Assembly: GCA_964359785.1 (NCBI GenBank)
Contig: CAYHWL010000019.1
Location: forward strand, 1-17,314
Source: JACQSU01 sp964359785
GTDB lineage: Archaea > Nanobdellota > Nanobdellia > Woesearchaeales > JAGWAF01
Direction: 5' to 3'
DNA: 17,314 nt
The notes below the pieces were generated by a model, which was given only the letters and a program-made list of their open reading frames with translations, was not told where the DNA came from and searched no databases. The number at the start of each line of letters is the position of its first letter. Positions within the stretch are counted from its first letter, which is position 1. Made by a program: the position numbers and the translations under genes. Of this stretch, positions 1 to 6,065 are shown in pieces.

Positions 1-14
1 TTAAGATGAATGGA

Positions 15-25
15 CAATATAAATC
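15..25 (-). promoter_or_regulatory. Possible TATA box for a gene beyond the left edge
   Basis: The minus-strand sequence GATTTATATTG resembles an archaeal TATA element. It lies just past the stop of the gene ending at position 49, so it could drive a minus-strand gene outside the window. A run of five T residues on the minus strand at about 31-35 lies between that stop and this box and could terminate the preceding transcript. Both are motif-level readings only. Confidence 0.3.
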
Positions 26-48
26 TGTCTAAAAAGTTATGTCACTTA

Positions 49-825
49 CTATAGATGGGGTGATTTTGCGGCGTAGACAAAGGCGCATACTTCGTTCATG
101 ATCCGTTTCGGAAGTGGGCGTGCCAAATCCTTGTTTGGGATGTCATCCATAGTATGATAAGACATCTGGTTTCCTGTGATGACAGGAATTGCCGTGATTT
201 TCTTAATCGTTAAAGGTATTAGTGTGCGACCCAAGAGCCCCTCTTTTATCAAAACCTCATTTAGTTCAAGCGCGCCGATGAACTGGCGTAATGCATAGGG
301 GTATCTTTCTGCGCCAAATGCCTGTCTGGTCTCAATTTTCTCTTCTGGGCAGTAAGTATACGGTCCAAAGGATTTCTTGCCGTTTTTTGATCTTTTGAGA
401 TGTAGGTAATTCTTCACATGGCTGCCCGATCCCTTGATCACGACAACACTCTTATCATAGGCGCTATATAATGCTCTGGTGTGCTTTGGGTAAGTGGTCC
501 ATTGAGGATATCTCCGCAATGTCCAGTCTCCCTCATACTTATTATAAGATGCGACGCCGCACATGTGTGTCCTTCCTTTTTCGCGTTCTAAGAACCTCTC
601 AAACCGTCCAACAAGCGCTTCATACGTCTTAGTCAATCGCGTCCTTAACTTCTTATCCTGCACAATTGATAGGATAGTCTCAAGAGGCACATCCTCTACG
701 GGTGCGAGGATTGTAGTCTTTGTCACTCCCATGTTGCGCATACAAATACTACTAATCGGCCGTTTAAGAAGTTGAGTTCTCTTCTTTCCGGACCCACTTA
801 GGCTTCCATTCCCTCGCGGCTTCAT
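49..825 (-). CDS. Hypothetical protein, 258 residues
   Basis: I do not recognise this protein. It is basic at the N terminus (about residues 1-25, rich in K, R, G and S) and then looks globular and soluble, with no signal peptide or membrane segment. Conspicuous stretches are VVVIKGSGSH near 128-137 and a helical segment RQAFGAERYPYALRQF near 165-182. The start at 825 is preferred because the minus strand reads AAAAGGAGTGTCCAATG, a good ribosome-binding site. It makes the gene overlap the upstream gene by 62 bases in another frame. In-frame ATGs at 744 and 735 would remove the overlap but have no visible ribosome-binding site. The overlap implies one operon with the 306-residue gene upstream. 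Confidence 0.75.
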   Translation of the reverse strand: MKPRGNGSLSGSGKKRTQLLKRPISSICMRNMGVTKTTILAPVEDVPLETILSIVQDKKLRTRLTKTYEALVGRFERFLEREKGRTHMCGVASYNKYEGDWTLRRYPQWTTYPKHTRALYSAYDKSVVVIKGSGSHVKNYLHLKRSKNGKKSFGPYTYCPEEKIETRQAFGAERYPYALRQFIGALELNEVLIKEGLLGRTLIPLTIKKITAIPVITGNQMSYHTMDDIPNKDLARPLPKRIMNEVCAFVYAAKSPHL

Positions 826-1684
826 TGGACACTCCTTTTGCTATTATTGTCGTTAGCAAGATTGACTCCAGAAGCTCTGCTGGCTGGACGAGGCCATGGC
901 GTATGTCGACAGAACCCGTCCGGTATCGCGGCGGTTCAAAGTAATTTCTGGAAAACTTTTCTCTGATGCTGATTTGTTGCGTGTCGCCATGATTGCATGC
1001 GATGTGCAAGCTTACCCCTGGACAAGCCAAGTTCGTGCTAATGATTTTGGGAAGCTTTCCATCTAATATTGTCCCCAATCGTGGATCATCAGTCCCTAGA
1101 TACAGCGCTAGTTTTGCTTCCGGGTTTGTCTTGGTGGAGAAATACGCGCAGGCTTGAGGGTTGATTGGTGGCCCTTTCCATGTGTCTGTCGGATTATCTT
1201 CTGTGCCGGCTGGTGTTGACACAGTGACGAGTCCAGAAGCGAATTTCTTGGCGATCTCTTCTAATGAGTGCAATAGTTCTATGTGGTTCTTTGGCATTCC
1301 TATCGCGGCAGGATAAGTTTTCAACGATGGCAGTCTGCCAAACTTTGGGTGCGGCGCGTAGTCAGGTTTGTCTCCCAGCGCGTTCATAGATGGGGAGATC
1401 GATCCATGGACAAGATGGAACAGATTATCCTTTTCCCATTTGTAGTGTTGTCCAAGTGTGTCCACAAACATATGTTCAAAAGCCATTTCCGTGGACTGCG
1501 CTGTGATCGGCAAGAGGTATGGTCCAGCATGCGCCTTGAACTCGTTTGGCACAGCTCCTGCGTTGATCAAGCCATGCACTAAATAATCGAAGGTGGCCAG
1601 TGTCTGACAGCTCACTAGCTGTTCTGGTGTGTACTGTTTGTTCGGTTTTGGCGTCACTTCCGGTATGAAATTGATATGTATCAT
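764..1684 (-). CDS. Hypothetical protein, 306 residues
   Basis: No family is recognised. The protein lacks membrane segments and a signal peptide and is fairly rich in His, Pro and aromatic residues (for example HIACNHGD around 228-235 and HLVHGSIS around 90-97), suggesting a compact cytoplasmic fold, possibly metal-binding; that last point is a guess. The ATG at 1684 is preceded on the minus strand by ATGAGGAAAACAAG, in which GAGG is a plausible ribosome-binding site. It is the first gene of a two-gene operon with the 258-residue gene and is transcribed divergently from the ACT-domain gene at 1771. The C-terminal 20 codons also encode the start of the downstream gene in another frame. Confidence 0.75.
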   Translation of the reverse strand: MIHINFIPEVTPKPNKQYTPEQLVSCQTLATFDYLVHGLINAGAVPNEFKAHAGPYLLPITAQSTEMAFEHMFVDTLGQHYKWEKDNLFHLVHGSISPSMNALGDKPDYAPHPKFGRLPSLKTYPAAIGMPKNHIELLHSLEEIAKKFASGLVTVSTPAGTEDNPTDTWKGPPINPQACAYFSTKTNPEAKLALYLGTDDPRLGTILDGKLPKIISTNLACPGVSLHIACNHGDTQQISIREKFSRNYFEPPRYRTGSVDIRHGLVQPAELLESILLTTIIAKGVSNEAAREWKPKWVRKEENSTS

Positions 1685-1702
1685 CTTGTTTTCCTCATTT
1701 TA

Positions 1703-1714
1703 AGCCCGCGGGCT
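1703..1714. promoter_or_regulatory. 12-bp perfect palindrome in divergent promoter region
   Basis: AGCCCGCGGGCT is perfectly self-complementary and sits in the 5' leader of the minus-strand operon, 19 bases upstream of its ATG at 1684. It is GC-rich against AT-rich flanks. It may be an operator for a dimeric regulator or form a short leader hairpin. The function is unproven. Confidence 0.35.
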
Positions 1715-1738
1715 GATACCCTTGAGACGGCCAGAACA

Positions 1739-1746
1739 TTTATTAA
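1739..1746 (+). promoter_or_regulatory. TATA box for the ACT-domain gene (leaderless)
   Basis: TTTATTAA is centred about 28 bases before the ATG at 1771, the spacing expected if transcription starts at or next to the start codon. There is no Shine-Dalgarno site before that ATG. The reverse complement (TTAATAAA) could also serve the minus-strand operon starting at 1684, so this may be a two-way element. Confidence 0.5.
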
Positions 1747-1770
1747 GCTGGTGGCATTTATGTAACAATT

Positions 1771-2373
1771 ATGACTAAAAAAGTATCAGATGATACATTA
1801 CCCTTGGCGGTACAGCTAAGGGAGTACATCCAATCCAAGCCTTATGTCCTTGAGGCTATGGAGCTTGGCATTGTGAACCAGACACAGCTTGCCAGGCAGG
1901 CATGCCAGGGGTTAGGCACGCAAAACCTTGTGGCAATCAAAGCGGCGCTAAGAAGGTACGCAAGCCTTGTCAGCAAGGATCGTAAGATGAGGGAGGCGCA
2001 GGTGGCTCGTGTCCTCAAGGAGAGTTCAATCTCCGTGCAGGATATAGCAGTGGCGATCTCCGCAGGAGAATCGCAGGTAAAAGATAAGATTCGGCTGAAA
2101 TTCGATGACGCGGTGATCTATGCTTGTGACCGCAGTAATCTCAAATCGATCAAAAGCCAGATCAAGTCCCATCCTCATGCGACCATGTTCATTATCAGTT
2201 CCCCAAGGAACATCGAGCAGGTTCCTGGTGTCGTGGCGTATCTTGCCTCATTGCTTGCTAGGGAAGGCATAAACGTTCTTGAGTTTGCTTCAGCCTGGGT
2301 CTACACAGTATTTATAGTAGATAAACAAGACAGCGCAAGGACCTATGATCTTCTTAGGAAGGTCGTGGGGTAA
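1771..2373 (+). CDS. ACT-domain protein, likely archaeal regulator
   Basis: This 200-residue protein has a helical N-terminal half (about 10-110). Its segments around 20-65 and 75-115 look like helix-turn-helix or similar helical bundles (VNQTQLARQAC near 35-45). The C-terminal part (about 136-200) reads as an ACT-like beta-alpha-beta fold: HATMFIISSPRNIEQVPGVV, then the SLLAREGINVLEFA segment, then a VYTVFIVDKQD strand and a final helix. ACT domains bind amino acids or other small ligands, so an amino-acid-responsive regulatory role is plausible, but the ligand cannot be read from sequence. It is apparently leaderless, with a TATA-like box about 28 bases upstream, and diverges from the unknown operon at 1684. 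The domain call is by motif only. Confidence 0.85.
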   Translation: MTKKVSDDTLPLAVQLREYIQSKPYVLEAMELGIVNQTQLARQACQGLGTQNLVAIKAALRRYASLVSKDRKMREAQVARVLKESSISVQDIAVAISAGESQVKDKIRLKFDDAVIYACDRSNLKSIKSQIKSHPHATMFIISSPRNIEQVPGVVAYLASLLAREGINVLEFASAWVYTVFIVDKQDSARTYDLLRKVVG

Positions 2374-2413
2374 TATTCTATTCCCCATCATATTATTTGT
2401 GTAATCAATAGAC

Positions 2414-2422
2414 TTTTATTAT
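2414..2422 (+). promoter_or_regulatory. TATA box for the surface-protein gene
   Basis: TTTTATTAT is centred about 25 bases before the ATG at 2443, in a 69-base AT-rich gap. No ribosome-binding site precedes the ATG, so the mRNA is probably leaderless. Confidence 0.4.
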
Positions 2423-2442
2423 CAATTATACCCCCAATTTAG

Positions 2443-3243
2443 ATGTTTAAGAATTGGAATTACAAACGTATCAATTATTTGGCTTACAAACATCGAGGGG
2501 TCATATCATTAGTTGGTGTCGTGCTAGCTGTAATAGCTGTAATGATAGCCTACTCTCAAACTTCATCATCTAATATCTCCATTTTTTTTGCACCAGAAAA
2601 AAATCTTACCTACTTTGGAATATCTAATCTCGGTGACAAGGCTACTGTCGAAGTTAAGTATAACTACACTCTTGACTGCCAGAATCGCAGCGGAATACTA
2701 AGATACATTGATAAACCAATCCCTAATCTTCCCCCTTCAAATAACCCCGAATCTGAGGTTTTGGCTAGCATAGATAATGAGTCCGTTGAAATCATGTCTG
2801 CCGCTATTCAATCACGAGAATTGTGTTCGAATGGATCAATTACTAATTTTGATATCGACTTACGCACATTCTTTTCAGGGCTAAACCCATCATTTGATCT
2901 TGTATTTTGTGAAGTTTGCAGATTTTCAATTTCTGTTTGGTCCAAGGATGAAAACAAGAAGAAGAATTATACATTCATTAACCCCCTAAGACTTAGGTTC
3001 GAGACACAATGCCCCATTTCGCATTACCCTATGTCTGGAGATAGCCCCGTTTGTAGTTTTAAATTTTATTCTCTTGATGGATGGAATAGCATTGTAAAAA
3101 GTAAAGATCTATCTATCCTCAACGATCCTCAAAATCCTACTCGGATGCATTTATCACTAATGGACTCTAATCCTTCTACTATCCAAAGAGATACAACATC
3201 CCAAGGTTTATCTCGCGGTAACCCATTTGTTATTCGAGTGTAA
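2443..3243 (+). CDS. Single-pass membrane-anchored hypothetical protein
   Basis: The 266-residue protein has a basic N terminus, one hydrophobic segment at about 19-37 (GVISLVGVVLAVIAVMIAY), and a roughly 225-residue polar remainder predicted to lie outside the cell. That region has six cysteines (79, 128, 156, 159, 190, 204), which could form disulfides. It also has seven N-X-S/T sequons (N44, 54, 74, 81, 112, 130, 175), unusually many and consistent with archaeal N-glycosylation. No domain is recognised. The gene is more AT-rich, with more A/T-ending codons, than its neighbours, which hints at recent transfer or a fast-evolving surface protein. It converges with the minus-strand membrane protein ending at 3284, with 40 bases between. 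Confidence 0.75.
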   Translation: MFKNWNYKRINYLAYKHRGVISLVGVVLAVIAVMIAYSQTSSSNISIFFAPEKNLTYFGISNLGDKATVEVKYNYTLDCQNRSGILRYIDKPIPNLPPSNNPESEVLASIDNESVEIMSAAIQSRELCSNGSITNFDIDLRTFFSGLNPSFDLVFCEVCRFSISVWSKDENKKKNYTFINPLRLRFETQCPISHYPMSGDSPVCSFKFYSLDGWNSIVKSKDLSILNDPQNPTRMHLSLMDSNPSTIQRDTTSQGLSRGNPFVIRV

Positions 3244-3283
3244 TCGTTGCACATAGTCATAGGGTGGATTGTGTTCTGACTCT

Positions 3284-3817
3284 CTAACCCCTCGTCTGTC
3301 TCGCGAACACCTTCTCCCAGAAGTTTGTCCTTCGTGTGTACCAGAAGGGTGCCATGAAACCAAGGACGTACACCACAGGGATGAACGCTTGTATATGGGG
3401 CACCTCATTTATGCCCATGGTATTGGCTAGCACGCTTGCCAGATTTATCGAGATATAGCTATTTATCAGGGCAAGTGATGGCAGTAGCAGCTGCGGCAGG
3501 AACTGCCTCGCCCCTTCTATCTTGTTGATATCATACAAGACAAGATCATAAAGCGCTCCAAAAGTAAACGACACAATAAACACCATAGGGTATAGGAACA
3601 CCGCTGGGGCAAACACAATAAATGGGATGGTGATGATGCTTATTACAAAATTCCCTATCAATACAAAGAATAGTAAAGTCCAGTAGACGATCCTGTCCAT
3701 GTATCTGACTATCCCAGCCTTGTCGTTTTGCGCTTCAGTCATGATGCGCAATGCTTGAGCTATCTCATCTGGCGTCCATCCTTTGGCGCGCAACTCCTCG
3801 ATTTTGTTCTCGACCAT
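3284..3817 (-). CDS. Multi-pass membrane protein next to MinD
   Basis: This 177-residue protein starts with a short cytoplasmic helical segment (KIEELRAKGWTPDEIAQALRIM, 5-26, reminiscent of a UBA/CUE-like three-helix motif). Hydrophobic helices follow at about 43-65, 67-92 and 142-160, with a further long hydrophobic or amphipathic stretch at 107-133. I recall comparable uncharacterised proteins in DPANN archaea but can assign no function. It begins 3 bases after the stop of the MinD-like gene, so the two are co-transcribed and probably co-translated. As a membrane partner it could recruit or respond to the MinD-like ATPase; this is inference from position. Confidence 0.8.
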   Translation of the reverse strand: MVENKIEELRAKGWTPDEIAQALRIMTEAQNDKAGIVRYMDRIVYWTLLFFVLIGNFVISIITIPFIVFAPAVFLYPMVFIVSFTFGALYDLVLYDINKIEGARQFLPQLLLPSLALINSYISINLASVLANTMGINEVPHIQAFIPVVYVLGFMAPFWYTRRTNFWEKVFARQTRG

Positions 3818-3820
3818 TTT

Positions 3821-4519
3821 TCACTGCCTCGATAGCGCAGCGGCGATCTGTTGAAGCGCACAGGATGCTAAGCTCCCAGGGTGGCTAAACGCGACTGGGC
3901 TAAAGACTGAGTTTGAGTCCAGGACGCTCTCATCGTAAGGGACCACACCAAGTACAGGCACTCCCACAAAGCTTGCGATCGCGCTTTTATCCGCTCCACC
4001 GCGTGTCTTATTGACGATGACTCCAAGTACTTTCTTCCCAAGTTCATTGGCCCGCAAGGCGCTTTTCAATGCGTCAGCATGGCTTGCCAGGTCATCTCCA
4101 GTCACGATGATGCAATAATCACAAGAGCTCAATACCGCGTCGAGTTGTGGTCCAAGTCCGCTTGGCGCGTCAAGTATTGTCATCTCTCCGTATTCTCGGA
4201 GTTCACCGATCACTCGCCCAATCTCGCTGTAGCTCACTCGGTTCACAGCTTCATAGATAGTAGCCCCAGGTATTACTCGCATCCCACTTGGATGTAGATA
4301 CAGCGCATCACGTAATTGGATCTTGCATGAAAGAACATCATGTATTGTGGTCGCGGGCGAATTATACCCCAGATAAAGCGAGATGTGTGGTGTGTGAAGA
4401 TCCATGTCTGCCACAATCACTTGTCGTCCTGCATGGCTCAATATGTACGCTAGATTTAGGGCGATTGTGGTTTTGCCTACTCCGCCTTTTGCTCCGATGA
4501 TGCCTAGTATCTTACTCAT
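3821..4519 (-). CDS. minD: MinD/ParA-family ATPase
   Basis: This is a 232-residue deviant Walker ATPase of the MinD/ParA/Mrp class. Visible are GAKGGVGKTT at 9-18 (signature lysine K11 and P-loop lysine K16), the switch I region DMDLHTPH around 38-45, and the switch II region ILDAPSGLG at 115-123. Family members dimerise on ATP and position cell components or chromosomes. The C terminus (CALQQIAAALSRQ) is not an evident basic amphipathic membrane-targeting helix like that of bacterial MinD, so membrane association may depend on the membrane protein encoded immediately downstream. The start ATG overlaps the preceding gene's stop by 8 bases, implying translational coupling. The family is certain; Min-type function is not. 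Confidence 0.92.
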   Translation of the reverse strand: MSKILGIIGAKGGVGKTTIALNLAYILSHAGRQVIVADMDLHTPHISLYLGYNSPATTIHDVLSCKIQLRDALYLHPSGMRVIPGATIYEAVNRVSYSEIGRVIGELREYGEMTILDAPSGLGPQLDAVLSSCDYCIIVTGDDLASHADALKSALRANELGKKVLGVIVNKTRGGADKSAIASFVGVPVLGVVPYDESVLDSNSVFSPVAFSHPGSLASCALQQIAAALSRQ

Positions 4520-4973
4520 TTGTGTGAGTCAACTGCTCGACGAAGTTTAAAAACTCTTTGACTCTATTGAAGTAATCTTCAATGATGTCGATTGAGATCT
4601 CGATGTCCTTGTCTTCCAGATGGGCGGTCATCGTGACATGCCTTCGGAATTCAAGTGTCCTCTCGAATGTGGCTTTGTCAATGGTTCGCAGCAGCAGATA
4701 TAGGTTAAGGAAATTGCGGATTTGTTCATGGTTTGGATGTCCAAGATACTCTCTTTTTACCGCTTCCACGCGGAGTTTTGGTATGGATGGGATATTCTTG
4801 CATCCTTTTAGGTGCAAAAGGGTTTCCATTGCAAAATCATAGGTGTTCATCAGTCTCTCGACGATTGATTTGATGACATCCACAGTGCGGGTGTACTTCA
4901 AGGAAACATACATCAGATGGTCTGCTCTTTTGAGTTCTTCTTTTGCGTCTTCTAGGCTCTCTTCCCATCCCAT
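4512..4973 (-). CDS. Small all-helical hypothetical protein, first in MinD operon
   Basis: This 153-residue protein is predicted to be almost entirely helical: residues 1-55 (EESLEDAKEELKRADHLMYVSLKYTRTVDVI...), 66-105 and 125-150. No membrane segment or signal is seen. It resembles, from memory, a hypothetical family seen in DPANN archaea and has a HEPN-like helical-bundle look, without a convincing catalytic signature. The minus strand has GGAGG 10 bases before the ATG. The coding end overlaps the MinD start by 8 bases, so it is translationally coupled to the ATPase and may be its regulator or cargo adaptor; that role is inferred from context only. Confidence 0.8.
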   Translation of the reverse strand: MGWEESLEDAKEELKRADHLMYVSLKYTRTVDVIKSIVERLMNTYDFAMETLLHLKGCKNIPSIPKLRVEAVKREYLGHPNHEQIRNFLNLYLLLRTIDKATFERTLEFRRHVTMTAHLEDKDIEISIDIIEDYFNRVKEFLNFVEQLTHTNE

Positions 4974-4983
4974 TTTAGAGAGT

Positions 4984-4988
4984 CCTCC
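4984..4988 (-). promoter_or_regulatory. Shine-Dalgarno site for the MinD operon
   Basis: On the minus strand GGAGG lies 10 bases upstream of the ATG at 4973. It supports that start and shows this operon carries a leader, unlike many genes in the window. Confidence 0.5.
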
Positions 4989-5071
4989 AGAAGATAGCTT
5001 CGTGTATCGTAAAGATATTCATGTGCACCGGTCTTCACTCCTTGTCAGTAATCTATAAGGTATGGATGGGG

Positions 5072-5080
5072 TATATAAAT
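5072..5080 (-). promoter_or_regulatory. TATA box for the MinD operon
   Basis: ATTTATATA on the minus strand lies 16 bases beyond the NAC stop codon. Transcription would begin near 5050, giving a leader of about 75 bases before the ATG at 4973. The three-gene MinD operon therefore probably has its own promoter, separate from Sec61-beta and NAC. Confidence 0.5.
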
Positions 5081-5095
5081 AACTTGTGCAGATTT

Positions 5096-5428
5096 CTACT
5101 CTGATAGCTTAAGTATCGCCGAGGCCAGATCCCCGTCTGCATCCTTTATGGCATTTAGGGCAATCTCCCTGTCCACATTGGCCTGTTCCATCACGGTCTT
5201 GATGTCCTCTTCAGTGATCTCGACCTCTCGGGCCTTCTCACTGACCGTCCCAGACACCTGGAACATTTTTTGTCCCATCATGTCGACTTTGATGACTTCC
5301 GGGTTTGTTACGACAATATCCTTGTCGGCGCAACGGATTATCACCTCGATTGCCTCGATCTCATTTTGGTTGATGCCCATCTTGTGCATCATCTGCTGCA
5401 TCTGCCGTGGGTTGATTTTGGGCATCAT
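5096..5428 (-). CDS. nac: Nascent polypeptide-associated complex protein (archaeal NAC)
   Basis: The 110-residue product has the archaeal NAC layout: an N-terminal region rich in Met and Gln, a NAC beta-barrel domain at about 20-65 (EAIEVIIRC..DIVVTNPEVIKVDMMG..MFQVSG), and a C-terminal UBA-type helical domain at about 72-110 (ITEEDIKTVMEQANVDREIALNAI). Archaeal NAC is a homodimer that binds ribosomes and contacts nascent chains at the exit tunnel. The start ATGATG overlaps the stop of the Sec61-beta gene (ATGA), so the two are translationally coupled. Pairing a nascent-chain factor with a translocon subunit makes functional sense. Start 5425 (second Met) is an equal alternative. Confidence 0.95.
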   Translation of the reverse strand: MMPKINPRQMQQMMHKMGINQNEIEAIEVIIRCADKDIVVTNPEVIKVDMMGQKMFQVSGTVSEKAREVEITEEDIKTVMEQANVDREIALNAIKDADGDLASAILKLSE

Positions 5429-5598
5429 AGTCCAAGCCAGCTGTTTCCAAACGAGTGCAATAGCACTATCACTAGCATGACGATCAGTGATAGTATGATC
5501 ACTCCGCCTGGTGAGAATTCGATTTTTGAGGTTGATGCTTCAAAGTATCTTGTGAGTCCTGCGGTTCCGCTTGGGATTGTCACTCTGTCTTGTGCCAT
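5425..5598 (-). CDS. secG: Preprotein translocase subunit Sec61-beta (archaeal SecG)
   Basis: This 57-residue gene was found by reading the minus strand between RNase P RNA and NAC. The protein has the Sec61-beta pattern: a short polar N terminus, the signature PSGTAGLTRYFEAS at 9-22, IEFSPGGV at 26-33, then one membrane helix at about 33-49 (VIILSLIVMLVIVLLHS). It is the small tail-anchored subunit of the SecYE-beta translocon in the plasma membrane. GGAGG at 5607-5611 lies 8 bases before the ATG. The stop overlaps the NAC start. Only 22 bases separate its ATG from the 3' end of RNase P RNA, leaving no room for a separate promoter. Confidence 0.93.
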   Translation of the reverse strand: MAQDRVTIPSGTAGLTRYFEASTSKIEFSPGGVIILSLIVMLVIVLLHSFGNSWLGL

Positions 5599-5606
5599 AT
5601 TTTTTT

Positions 5607-5611
5607 CCTCC
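5607..5611 (-). promoter_or_regulatory. Shine-Dalgarno site for Sec61-beta
   Basis: GGAGG followed by an A-rich spacer of 8 bases precedes the ATG at 5598 on the minus strand. It lies just 3' of the mature RNase P RNA end, so processing of that RNA would leave this site at the very 5' end of the secG-nac mRNA. Confidence 0.7.
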
Positions 5612-5620
5612 TTGATGATG

Positions 5621-6020
5621 ATGCCGGGGCGCAGTTAAGCTGCCTTTTGTGTGGACCCAAAGGAATGCGCTTTTTTGCGCGTTCCCGATGGTCGGCTGAA
5701 GCATTCAACTGACGCGGCGGTCGCTTGAGGTCTCCCTCAAGTTTCGCCTTGCACATGGTAGGGCTATCCGTTTAATCGTCTCCATCCCGCATCGTCGGCA
5801 GATTATCTTGCCCATGTTGCCTTGGGTGTCGCGTGCCTCATTCTCTTTTGCGGGTGGCCGTGTCGTTTCTGTGATGTTGCCATCCATTGCTGGATCCTTC
5901 CTTTCGGGAAGGTGCCAATTGCCTGCAGTGCCGCCGGATTTTGACCGGCAGGCTCTGGATGTGGGCAGACTTTCCTCGGTTGCGTACTACGCCCCGTTTG
6001 CTTCATCTGCTCCCCGGCAT
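5621..6020 (-). ncRNA. rnpB: RNase P RNA (archaeal type A-like)
   Basis: The minus strand of this 400-base stretch carries the universal RNase P RNA landmarks. The 5' end ATGCCGGGGAGCAG pairs with the 3' end CTGCGCCCCGGCAT to form P1. Conserved region I, GAGGAAAGTC, is at 5968-5977. Its following TCTGCC pairs with GGCAGC in conserved region V (ACAAAAGGCAGCTTA, about 5636-5650) to form the P4 catalytic helix. ACAGAAACGACACGGCC at 5856-5872 matches the conserved II/III area, and GTTGAATGC lies near the 3' domain as expected. A P12-like nested hairpin (GCCGG/CCGGC) is at about 5934-5950. The RNA removes tRNA 5' leaders with its protein subunits. Short ORFs here are shadows. Confidence 0.93.
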
Positions 6021-6038
6021 TGTGATTATCAGTCGTTG

Positions 6039-6049
6039 ATATTTAAAGG
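6039..6049 (-). promoter_or_regulatory. TATA box for RNase P RNA
   Basis: CCTTTAAATAT on the minus strand is centred about 25 bases before the predicted RNA 5' end at 6020, the canonical archaeal spacing. It starts about 17 bases after the methyltransferase stop, so RNase P RNA has its own promoter. Confidence 0.7.
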
Positions 6050-6065
6050 TTTGGCGCAAAATCTT

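Noticed and set aside
4512..4973. HEPN ribonuclease toxin
   Set aside because: An R-X6-H match exists at 111-118, but the position and surrounding residues do not fit the HEPN active site, and no nucleotidyltransferase partner is present.
5705..6006. Two short minus-strand ORFs with a CRRCG-like stretch suggesting a ribosomal zinc protein
   Set aside because: They lie wholly inside RNase P RNA, whose P1, P4 and conserved regions explain the sequence. The cysteine motif lacks a proper second knuckle.
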